Positions 5,786 to 13,875 of a stretch of DNA of 15,465 nt are shown one piece after another. The position numbers were made by a program, and so were the translations under genes. Below the pieces are notes generated by a model, which was not told the DNA's origin, searched no databases, and was given only the letters and a program-made list of their open reading frames with translations. The stretch is from assembly GCA_963742955.1 (NCBI GenBank), contig CAVUOA010000022.1, forward strand, positions 1-15,465, read 5' to 3'. This DNA comes from CAVUOA01 sp963742955 (GTDB lineage: Bacteria > Bacteroidota > Ignavibacteria > Tepidaquicellales > OLB5). Within the stretch, counting starts at the first letter, position 1, and each line of letters begins with the position of its first letter.

Positions 5786-8700
5786 GTGAAAAAGATATTA
5801 GCTCTGGCTTTATTTCTTATACTCAGCAATATACTGAATGCCCAATGGCTGCCTGATGTTCGTCTTACAACATTCACAGGTACTTCTAACACATCTTACT
5901 GTGATCGCAGTGTTGCCGTAATTGGGAATACTGTGCATGTTGTTTGGTATGACGACCGCGATGGTAATTATGAAATTTATTATAAACGTTCAACAGATAA
6001 CGGTATAAGCTGGGGTGCAGATACAAGATTAACAAATAACACTAGTTTTTCAGCAGGAAGCGGAATTTCAGTTTCGGGTATGATAGTTCATATAGTATGG
6101 TATGATGGAAGAGACGGTAATTGGGAAATATATTATAAACATTCAACCGACGGGGGTGTAACCTGGGGAGCAGATACCAGGCTTACAAATAACCCGTCCA
6201 GTTCACTTTCTCCTGCAGTATCATCATCAGGTTCATATGTATATGTGTTATGGGATGACAATCGAGACGGAAACGATGAAATGTATTTTAAATGTTCAAC
6301 TGACGGAGGCGCAAGCTGGGGAACTGATACAAGACTTTCCAACAATACAGCCAATTCGGTAGCCGCCTCAATTGCATCAACCGGTTTAACAGTGTGCGCT
6401 GCCTGGCATGATAACCGTGACAGTAACACCGAAATATATTACCGGACTTCTACTGACGGTGGTTTGAACTGGGGAGCTGAAACACGGCTGACCAATAATA
6501 CTGCAAGTTCCGAGGAACCGTCTGTAATCGTGTCAGGCTCTGATGTACATATAGTTTGGCATGATAATCGTGACGGGAACTGGGAAATATATTACAATCG
6601 TTCGACTGACGGGGGCTTAAGCTGGGGAACAGATACACGTCTTACAAATAATATTTATAATTCATTGTGGCCGATAGTTACTGCATCAGAATCAGCTGTG
6701 GATGTTGTTTGGTATGATGACCGTGACGGAAACACTGAAATATATTTTAAGCGTTCTACAGATTTAGGTTTGAGCTGGGATACTGATACAAGATTAACAA
6801 ATAACAGCGGTGGTTCGTCATATCCCTCTGTATCAGCATCGGGTCCTTCAGTACATGTTGTATGGTATGATAACCGTGATGGGAATTATGAAGTTTACTA
6901 CAAACAAAATCCAATCGGCAACACAGTAGCGGCTGTTGACAGCGTTTCACCTGACCAAAACAAAATAAATGTGCCGCAGATTTCATATTTGAAAGCATAT
7001 TTCAATCAGAATATGAACAGCTCAACTATTGATAGTAACAGCATATTCTTTTTCGGCTCCATGACCGGAAGAAAACAAGGTACTTTTATTTACAATTCGG
7101 GAGAGAAATCTGTTACTATTGATCCAAATAATAATTTTAAATACGGGGAGTTGATAAGCGCTTCTCTAACTTCATCCATAAAAACAAGTTCCAATAACTT
7201 TATAACCCCGTTTGCATGGAGTTTTACTGCATCGGCGAATCCTTCGAATTTAGTTTTTAATAAGACTGATACAGCTGCAGTTGGAAGTAATCCTATTAAA
7301 ATAACCACGGGAGATTTAGACGGCGACGGGGATTTAGATATTGCTGTTTCAAATGAATCTTTAAATTTAGTTACGATACTAAAAAATAATGGAGTTGGGA
7401 CTTTCACAGTATCCTCAACAATCGGAGTAGGCAGTTCGCCTTCAGGAATAGTTATGGGCGATCTGGATAATGATGGGGATTTAGACCTGGCTGTTGCTAA
7501 CGGTACTTCAAATACAGTTTCAATATTAAAAAATGACGGGACAGGTACTTTCAGTTTATCATCAAATATTACGGTAGGTCCCGCCGGAGGGATAGTAACT
7601 GGTGATATTGATGGAGACGGCGATTTAGATATTGTTGTAACAAATCGAAATTCGGATAATATTTCAATACTAAAAAATAACGGGACAGGTACATTTTCAA
7701 TTTCATCTACAGTTGCGGCTGATTCTCCCCAGGGAATTGCTATAGGGGACTTTGATAATGACGGCGATTTGGATTTTGCTGCTGCCGAATATTGGGCACA
7801 CAGGGTTTCAATATTTAAAAATGACGGTACGGGAATTTTTACTTTATCAACTACTAATGCGGTGGGCAGTAATATTGACCAGGTAGTTACAGGTGATTTT
7901 GATAATGACGGAGATTTAGACCTTGCAGTTACTAATAATGGTTCAGGTTTTATGTCAATATTAATTAATAACGGAACCGGAACGTTTACTGCAAATAACG
8001 TTGGTGCCAACGGCCTTACAGGTATTACCAAGGGGGATTTCGACGGGGACGGATATTTGGATCTGGCAGTTAATAATTTCGGCTTACATACAGTTTCAAT
8101 ATATAAAAACAACGGAACCGGAACGTTTGCATTATCCTCTACTATTGGAGCAGGGAATTATCCTTTTTATATAACCGCTGGGGATTTCAATAACGACGGG
8201 GTATTAGACCTTGCCGTAAATAATTATTATTCCTCGATGATAACAGTTTTAATGAATCTGACTCAACCTTTGCTGATAAGCCCTGCAAATAATTCTATTG
8301 GAAATTTGAGTGACTTGAGTTTTACATGGAACAAGTCCCCGGGTGCCTCAGGCTACAGATTTCAATTAGCTGCTGATTCTCTATTCAGCAGTATTTTGAT
8401 TAATGATTCTACTTTGTCCGGAACAGACAGTGTAAGATTGGTATCGGGTTTAAATGCCTTAACATGGTATTACTGGCGAATGAACTCTAAATCACCAAAC
8501 GGAACTAGTCTCTGGAGTGATGCATGGAAATTTAAAACGCAGGGCGTACCTACGCAGGTAAACTTGTATTACCCTGCAAATAATTCTCTGAATCAGTCGA
8601 TAAATTTAACGTTCCGTTGGTATAAAGCAATTGACCAGGTTATGGTTAAAAATATTAATTTTAATGAAGAAAATAAATTAGACGGAACTGAAAATATATC

Positions 8701-11700
8701 CAATTACTGGTTTGAGTTATCAACAGATTCTTTGTTTACCACGGGTGTTCTAAAAGATTCATTATTAGCCGATACTACAAAAACATTAATATGGTTGGTT
8801 AAAAAAACAAAATATTACTGGCGTGTAAAAGCAAAGAACGAAACTGGATGGGGGAGCTTCAGTTCAATTTGGAATTTTACTACTACATATTATATAGATA
8901 GTGTTTCGCCCGGAAAAAACAAGATTAATTATCCGCTTATCTCTGACATCAAAGCATATTTTCATCAGAATATGAACAGCACAACGATGGATAGTAACAG
9001 CATTACATTATTCGGTTCGATGACAGGAAGAAAGAGAGGGACTATAACCTATAATTCAGGGAATAATTCTGTTCGGATCATTCCCTATACACCTTTCAAA
9101 TATGGAGAGCTGATAAGTACAACGCTTGATTCTGGGATTAGGACAGGTATGGGGAGTCCAATTGTACCATTTGTGTGGAGCTTTATGACGATGGCAAAAC
9201 CTTCAAATCTTATTTTTAATCAGACAAGCACAGTTGGAACAGGGAACTTTCCATATGAGATAACAACAGGAGATTTTGACGGAGACGGCAATCTGGACCT
9301 TGCTGTTACTAATTATAGTTCAAACATAATCTCAATATTAAAGAATAACGGAACAGGGACTTTTACTGCATCTTCAGTTGTAGTAGGAAGTTCACCAAAT
9401 GGAATAATAACTGGAGATTTAGATGGAGACGGCGATTTAGACCTTGCTGTTACTAATAATAGTTCAAGTTCTGTTTCTATATTAAAGAATAACGGAATCG
9501 GGATTTTCACTGTAACATCGATTGCAGTAGGAAGTTCTCCATATGGAATAACCACAGGAGACTTCGACGGAGACGGCGATCTGGACCTAGGCATTACAAA
9601 CTGGAGTTCTAATTCTGTCCAGATATTAAAGAATAACGGAACAGGTGTTTTCACAGTATCATCTACCGTTGGTGTGGGAAATTTATACAATATAACCAAC
9701 GGTGATTTTGATGGAGACGGATATCTGGACCTGGCTGTTGGCAGACCAGGTGCAAACTCAGTTTCAATATTAAAGAATGACGGAACCGGAGCTTTTGCGG
9801 TATCATCTACCATTTCAGGAATAAGTAGTCCAGAAGGGATTACTCCGGGAGATTTTGACTCAGATGGCGATCTGGACCTGGCTGTTGCTAATATGAGTTC
9901 AAACAGCGTTTCAATATTAAAGAATAACGGGAGCGGTGTTTTCACAGTGTCATCAATCACTGGAGCTGGAAGTGGCGCATATGGAATTACTACAGGTGAT
10001 CTTGATGGAGACGGTGATCTGGATCTTGCTGTTACTAATCATGATGCAAATTCGGTTTCAATACTAAAGAATAACGGAACCGGGGTTTTCACATTACCAT
10101 CTACCGTTGGAATAGGAAGTTATCCATATGGAATAACCTCAGGAGATTTCAATAACGATGGTTTAATAGATCTTGCGCCGGTCAACGGAAGTTCAAATTA
10201 TGTAAGTATATTAATAAATCTAATCCCGCCGCAATTGTTGAGTCCCGCTAATAATTCAACTGGTAATTTGAGTTCAGTAAACTTTGCATGGATTAAGTCT
10301 CCCGGGGCTTCCGGTTACAGAATCCAGATTGCAACGGATTCTCTGTTTAATAATCTTGTTATGAATGATTCTACTTTACCCGGAACTGATTCAATTAAAT
10401 CAGTATCAGGTTTGAATGCATTAACCTGGTATTACTGGAGGATGAACTCAAAATCCGCCAATGGAACAAGCTTATGGTATGATACATGGAAGTTCAAGAC
10501 TCAGGGTGTACCAACTCAGGTAGTACTTTCATCGCCTGCAAATAATTCGTTAGACCAGCCAATCAATATAACATTTCAATGGTTTAAAGCGGTTAATCAG
10601 ACATTTACGAGTTATAATGGAAATCTTCGGGCTGATATTAGTACAAGCCCGTTAGCAATAGCTAATTATTGGTTTGAATGCAGTACTGATTCAACTTTTT
10701 CAACTGGAGTTTTAAGAGATTCAACATTAACCGATACCACCAAAACATTAAACTGGCTTGCAAAAAAAACAAAATATTACTGGCGTGTAAAAGCAAAGAA
10801 CGAAACAGGATGGGGGGAATTTAGTTCTACATGGAATTTTACAACTACTTTTTATATTGATAGTGTTTCGCCAAACCAAAATAAGATTAATGTTCCTTTG
10901 ACTTCCGATTTAAAAGCATATTTCAATCAGAACATGAACGGGTCAACGATGGATAGTAACAGCATTGTATTTTTTGGTTCTATGACAGGAAGAAAACAAG
11001 GCACTTTTATTTATAATTCAGGAGAAAAATCGTTAACAATTAATCCGAATAATGATTTTAAATACGGCGAGCTTATCAGCACAACACTTACCTCCTTAAT
11101 AAAAACAAGTTCTGATAATTTTATAGCTCCCTTTGTGTGGAGCTTTACATCAACGGCAAAACCTTCTAACCTGGTTTTTGGGCAGCCGAATACAATTGAA
11201 GTTGGAACTTCTCCTAACGGTATAACCACTGGCGATTTCGATGGCGATGGTTACTTAGATATTGCAGTTGCAAATGATGGGGTCACAATATTAAAGAATA
11301 ATGGAACTGGGGCTTTCGTGGCATCATCATCAGTCAGTATAAATTCTCCATATGGGATAACAACAGGAGATTTTGATGGTGACGGTGATTTAGACCTGGC
11401 AATAACTAATTATGCTTCAAATACAATTTCAATATTAAAGAATAATGGAGCAGGGATTTTCATGTTATCATCCTCAGTTGGAGTTGGGAATGACCCTCGT
11501 GCGATAACTTCGGGAGATTTCGACGGAGATGGTTATTTAGATATTGCTGTTGCTAATTGGACTTCTAATACGGTCTCAATACTAAAGAATAACGGAGCAG
11601 GACTATTCATGTTATCGTCTTCGATTGGAGTAGGTTATACACCTGAAGGAATTGCTACAGGGGATTTCGACGGTGACGGTGATATAGACCTTGCTGTTTC

Positions 11701-13399
11701 TAATGGAATGTCTAATACGGTCTCAATATTAAAAAATAATGGAACAGGGGTTTTCATGGTATCATTTTCAGTTGGAATAGGAGATTATCCTATAGGAATA
11801 ACTGCCGGAGATTTCGACGGAGACGATGATTTAGACCTTGTTGTTGTTAATGCGAGTGCAAACTCAGTTTCAATATTAAAGAATGAAGGTACCGGGGTCT
11901 TCATTGAAACATCTTTGGTTACTGTAGGAAGTACTCCATATGGAATAATTACAGGAGATTTCGACGGAGACGATGATGTAGACCTTGCTGTTGTTAATGC
12001 GGGGGCAAATACTGTCTCAATATTAAAGAATAATGGAACAGGAATTTTCACCGCATCTTCTTCGGTTGGTGTAGGAAGTTTTCCATCTGCGGTAACTTCA
12101 GGAGATTTCAATAACGATGGTGTATTAGATATTGCTAATATCAACGGAAATTCAAATAATGTTAGTATTTTAATAAATCTTGTCCCACCTTTACCTGTAA
12201 GCCCTGCAAATAATTCAACAGGTAATCTTAGTTCCTTAAATTTTTCGTGGAATAAGTCATTAGGTGCCTCAAACTACAGGTTTCAGCTCACTACAGATTC
12301 ACTCTTTAATAATCTTGTAATGAACGACTCCACTTTGCTTGGAACGGATTCGGTAAAAGCTATATCTGGTTTGAATGCATTGACATGGTATTACTGGAGG
12401 ATGAACTCAAAATCACCAAACGGAACTAGCTTATGGAGTGATACAAGGAAATTCAAAACAAAGGGTTCGCCGTTCTCAGTAAATTTAATTTCTCCCATGA
12501 ACAATGCTGTGAATCAGCCTGTTTCCATTACCTTCCAGTGGAATAAAGCTATAGAACAGACCGCCAAATTCAAGAAATCAAAACTTTCGGGTGATGAAAC
12601 AGATGGTGTTGTTGCAATAGGTAACTACTGGTTCGAGCTTGTGACCGATACTGTTTCAATGGCAAATTTATATTGTGATACAACATTAACCGATACAACT
12701 AAATCAATAAACGGATTGACTAACCAGACAAATTATTACTGGAGAGTAAAAGCCAGGAATGAAATAGGGTGGGGTGGATTCAGTGCATGGTGGAGATTTA
12801 CAACAATCGTATCAGCGCCGCTGGCACCTGTGCCGGTCTCTCCTCCGAACGGCGCTGTTGGAGTACCTGTGCCGGTAACATTTGTCTGGCACACTTCAGC
12901 TTTAGCCGGTTCTTATTCTTTGCAGGTTGCTCTGGATTCGTTATTTACGAATGTTGTTTACAATGACACGACTATAACAGATACTGTAAAAACGATTTCA
13001 GGTCTTTCACAGCAAACAACATATTACTGGAGAGTAAACGCAAAGAATGCAGGAGGTACCAGCAGTTATTCTGCAGTATGGAGCTTCACCACACAGGCAT
13101 TATTTCCAACCCTGACCTTAAAGGTATATCTTGAAGGATTCTATGCGCCTGAACCGGGAGATAATCCGGTCAAAGGCAATATGACCAAAGGTAATATTAC
13201 CAAGGGTAAAATAAATGATTCACCTCTTTCGCAGGTTGCTGATACAATAAACATATATCTTGCAGACAGTACTCAGGGGTATGCATTTGTTGACAGTGTG
13301 AAGGTATTACTTGGGAGCAACGGGTTCAGTCACAACACCGTTCTCAAGGGTAACCACAGGGAGGTATTACATAGTAGTCCGCCACAGGAACCATCTTGA
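5786..13399 (+). CDS. Giant secreted multi-propeller protein (BNR/sialidase-like, SbsA-Ig, FG-GAP/VCBS, FnIII), 3' end frameshifted
   Basis: The 2,537-aa frame starts at GTG 5786, giving MKKILALALFLILSNILNAQ, a clear signal peptide cleaved near Ala-Gln. Domains by residue: 21-378, seven 51-aa BNR/sialidase-like repeats (VHVVWYDDRDGN..IYYKRSTDGG..WG.DTRLTNN); 382-482, SbsA-type Ig domain; 488-824, seven FG-GAP/VCBS blades (GDFDGDGDLDLAV, NTVSILKNNGTGTF); 826-1034, two FnIII-like domains (YYWRMNSKSPNG, YYWRVKAKNETGWG). The Ig/FG-GAP/FnIII set recurs at 1037-1688 and 1691-2341, then a further FnIII at 2345-2439 and the start of a beta domain. The Asp-rich DxDGDGxxD loops should bind calcium. There is no enzyme active site and no transmembrane segment, so an adhesion or scaffold role outside the cell is inferred. 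The last 25 residues are out-of-frame: one extra base near 13325 disconnects the true C-terminus, which continues in 13311-13781. It carries no T9SS sorting domain. Confidence 0.9.
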   Translation: MKKILALALFLILSNILNAQWLPDVRLTTFTGTSNTSYCDRSVAVIGNTVHVVWYDDRDGNYEIYYKRSTDNGISWGADTRLTNNTSFSAGSGISVSGMIVHIVWYDGRDGNWEIYYKHSTDGGVTWGADTRLTNNPSSSLSPAVSSSGSYVYVLWDDNRDGNDEMYFKCSTDGGASWGTDTRLSNNTANSVAASIASTGLTVCAAWHDNRDSNTEIYYRTSTDGGLNWGAETRLTNNTASSEEPSVIVSGSDVHIVWHDNRDGNWEIYYNRSTDGGLSWGTDTRLTNNIYNSLWPIVTASESAVDVVWYDDRDGNTEIYFKRSTDLGLSWDTDTRLTNNSGGSSYPSVSASGPSVHVVWYDNRDGNYEVYYKQNPIGNTVAAVDSVSPDQNKINVPQISYLKAYFNQNMNSSTIDSNSIFFFGSMTGRKQGTFIYNSGEKSVTIDPNNNFKYGELISASLTSSIKTSSNNFITPFAWSFTASANPSNLVFNKTDTAAVGSNPIKITTGDLDGDGDLDIAVSNESLNLVTILKNNGVGTFTVSSTIGVGSSPSGIVMGDLDNDGDLDLAVANGTSNTVSILKNDGTGTFSLSSNITVGPAGGIVTGDIDGDGDLDIVVTNRNSDNISILKNNGTGTFSISSTVAADSPQGIAIGDFDNDGDLDFAAAEYWAHRVSIFKNDGTGIFTLSTTNAVGSNIDQVVTGDFDNDGDLDLAVTNNGSGFMSILINNGTGTFTANNVGANGLTGITKGDFDGDGYLDLAVNNFGLHTVSIYKNNGTGTFALSSTIGAGNYPFYITAGDFNNDGVLDLAVNNYYSSMITVLMNLTQPLLISPANNSIGNLSDLSFTWNKSPGASGYRFQLAADSLFSSILINDSTLSGTDSVRLVSGLNALTWYYWRMNSKSPNGTSLWSDAWKFKTQGVPTQVNLYYPANNSLNQSINLTFRWYKAIDQVMVKNINFNEENKLDGTENISNYWFELSTDSLFTTGVLKDSLLADTTKTLIWLVKKTKYYWRVKAKNETGWGSFSSIWNFTTTYYIDSVSPGKNKINYPLISDIKAYFHQNMNSTTMDSNSITLFGSMTGRKRGTITYNSGNNSVRIIPYTPFKYGELISTTLDSGIRTGMGSPIVPFVWSFMTMAKPSNLIFNQTSTVGTGNFPYEITTGDFDGDGNLDLAVTNYSSNIISILKNNGTGTFTASSVVVGSSPNGIITGDLDGDGDLDLAVTNNSSSSVSILKNNGIGIFTVTSIAVGSSPYGITTGDFDGDGDLDLGITNWSSNSVQILKNNGTGVFTVSSTVGVGNLYNITNGDFDGDGYLDLAVGRPGANSVSILKNDGTGAFAVSSTISGISSPEGITPGDFDSDGDLDLAVANMSSNSVSILKNNGSGVFTVSSITGAGSGAYGITTGDLDGDGDLDLAVTNHDANSVSILKNNGTGVFTLPSTVGIGSYPYGITSGDFNNDGLIDLAPVNGSSNYVSILINLIPPQLLSPANNSTGNLSSVNFAWIKSPGASGYRIQIATDSLFNNLVMNDSTLPGTDSIKSVSGLNALTWYYWRMNSKSANGTSLWYDTWKFKTQGVPTQVVLSSPANNSLDQPINITFQWFKAVNQTFTSYNGNLRADISTSPLAIANYWFECSTDSTFSTGVLRDSTLTDTTKTLNWLAKKTKYYWRVKAKNETGWGEFSSTWNFTTTFYIDSVSPNQNKINVPLTSDLKAYFNQNMNGSTMDSNSIVFFGSMTGRKQGTFIYNSGEKSLTINPNNDFKYGELISTTLTSLIKTSSDNFIAPFVWSFTSTAKPSNLVFGQPNTIEVGTSPNGITTGDFDGDGYLDIAVANDGVTILKNNGTGAFVASSSVSINSPYGITTGDFDGDGDLDLAITNYASNTISILKNNGAGIFMLSSSVGVGNDPRAITSGDFDGDGYLDIAVANWTSNTVSILKNNGAGLFMLSSSIGVGYTPEGIATGDFDGDGDIDLAVSNGMSNTVSILKNNGTGVFMVSFSVGIGDYPIGITAGDFDGDDDLDLVVVNASANSVSILKNEGTGVFIETSLVTVGSTPYGIITGDFDGDDDVDLAVVNAGANTVSILKNNGTGIFTASSSVGVGSFPSAVTSGDFNNDGVLDIANINGNSNNVSILINLVPPLPVSPANNSTGNLSSLNFSWNKSLGASNYRFQLTTDSLFNNLVMNDSTLLGTDSVKAISGLNALTWYYWRMNSKSPNGTSLWSDTRKFKTKGSPFSVNLISPMNNAVNQPVSITFQWNKAIEQTAKFKKSKLSGDETDGVVAIGNYWFELVTDTVSMANLYCDTTLTDTTKSINGLTNQTNYYWRVKARNEIGWGGFSAWWRFTTIVSAPLAPVPVSPPNGAVGVPVPVTFVWHTSALAGSYSLQVALDSLFTNVVYNDTTITDTVKTISGLSQQTTYYWRVNAKNAGGTSSYSAVWSFTTQALFPTLTLKVYLEGFYAPEPGDNPVKGNMTKGNITKGKINDSPLSQVADTINIYLADSTQGYAFVDSVKVLLGSNGFSHNTVLKGNHREVLHSSPPQEPS
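5933..7003 (+). repeat. Seven-fold 153-nt tandem repeat (propeller blades)
   Basis: The codon run for V-[HYCD]-x-x-W recurs at 5933, 6086, 6239, 6392, 6545, 6698 and 6851, an exact 153-nt spacing with no indel over six intervals. The seventh copy ends early (about 6913), and the missing part of that unit is supplied by WLPDVRLT at the mature N-terminus, so exactly seven complete units are present in permuted order. This is the expected closure of a seven-bladed beta-propeller. Confidence 0.85.
6935..12812 (+). repeat. Three tandem copies of a ~1.96-kb coding module
   Basis: The module starts with the [VI]-D-S-V-S-P codons at 6935, 8894 and 10856 (653 and 654 codons apart), and the third copy ends near 12812. 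Each copy holds, in order, one SbsA-like Ig domain, seven FG-GAP/VCBS blades and two FnIII-like domains. Copies are diverged at many third positions but share long protein identities, such as FGSMTGRK and SGLNALTWYYWRMNSKS. Copies 1 and 2 share a 44-nt identical run (8801-8844 and 10763-10806), which points to duplication plus later partial conversion. Confidence 0.85.
13172..13216 (+). repeat. 15-nt tandem repeat inside the C-terminal domain
   Basis: Three 15-nt units (13172-13186, 13187-13201, 13202-13216; consensus AAAGGTAATATTACC) encode KGNMT-KGNIT-KGKIN. They form a lysine/glycine/asparagine-rich loop within an otherwise ordered beta domain. The third unit is the most diverged. The loop may vary in length by slippage between strains. 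Confidence 0.6.
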
Positions 13400-13781
13400 G
13401 ACCTGGAGTAAATATGGTGTTAACTTTACAGGCGGTAATACAACAAGCTATGACTTTACAACAGCAGCAAATATGGCATACGGCGATAATATGAAACAGG
13501 TAGGCACGGTATGGGTATTATACGGCGGCGACCCGAACCAGGACGGAGAAATAGGAGCACTGGATATCCCGATATTTATCTCACAGTTCGGAACCCAGGG
13601 CTACCTAAGCTGTGACTTCAACGGAGACGAGGACGTAACCGGTGTAGACCAGCAGATACTGATACTGAACTACGGTATAACCCTTTCAAGACCTTCTACA
13701 GTGGTTCTGAACCCTGCAAACCGCAAGGATTTGAAGGAAATACAGAAAACATTCAAAGAAATAAAGAAGAACAATAACTGA
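13311..13781 (+). pseudogene. Displaced C-terminal part of the giant protein, with dockerin-like repeats
   Basis: This 156-codon frame overlaps the end of the giant gene by 89 nt and has no start signal of its own. It continues the interrupted domain: VTTGRYYIVVRHRNHLETW, then SYDFTTAANMAYGDNMKQVG, a module common near the ends of large secreted proteins in this phylum. The final part has two dockerin-type calcium loops, GDPNQDGEIGALD (residues 73-85) and CDFNGDEDVTGVD (101-113), and a basic Asn-rich tail KEIKKNNN. Joining at AAC GGG (t) TCA GTC, skipping the T at about 13325, gives ..LLGSNG-SVTTPFSRVTTGRYY.. and a full protein of about 2,664 aa. Dockerin modules bind cohesin domains, and whether these do so is open. 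The sequence from about 13450 looks richer in G and C than the repeat region before it. Confidence 0.75.
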
Positions 13782-13799
13782 GAATATAATTAAAACCAC

Positions 13800-13823
13800 C
13801 CCATCCGGGTAAAACCGGATGGG
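13800..13823 (+). terminator. Stem-loop between the giant gene and the T9SS cargo gene
   Basis: A perfect 9-bp stem, CCCATCCGG (13800-13808) and CCGGATGGG (13815-13823), has loop GTAAAA. The following tract ATAACAATTTT is only weakly T-rich, so termination may be partial and the two flanking genes may still share some transcript. An mRNA-stabilising or processing hairpin is an equally good reading. Confidence 0.5.
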
Positions 13824-13875
13824 ATAACAATTTTAAAATAAAGAATTGTAAAATATTTAAGGAATCAAAATAATC

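Noticed and set aside
6133..6429. Minus-strand open frame opposite the BNR-like repeats
   Set aside because: Shadow of the 153-nt repeat in the plus-strand gene; no independent signal.
7090..8112. Long minus-strand open frame (340 codons) opposite the first FG-GAP block
   Set aside because: It repeats the blade period as its own Ser/Lys/Pro-rich repeats, which follow from the complement of the DGDGDLD codons. No start signal, and the plus-strand domains are unambiguous.
9313..9960. Minus-strand open frame (215 codons) opposite the second FG-GAP block
   Set aside because: Same shadow effect as in the first block; similar frames occur opposite 11785-12144.
12769..12966. Plus-strand 65-codon frame within the giant gene
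   Set aside because: Out-of-frame shadow inside intact FnIII coding sequence.
5786..13399. CRISPR-like or satellite reading of the regular repeats
   Set aside because: The periodicity is in coding frame, units are diverged mostly at third codon positions, and they encode known beta-propeller motifs.
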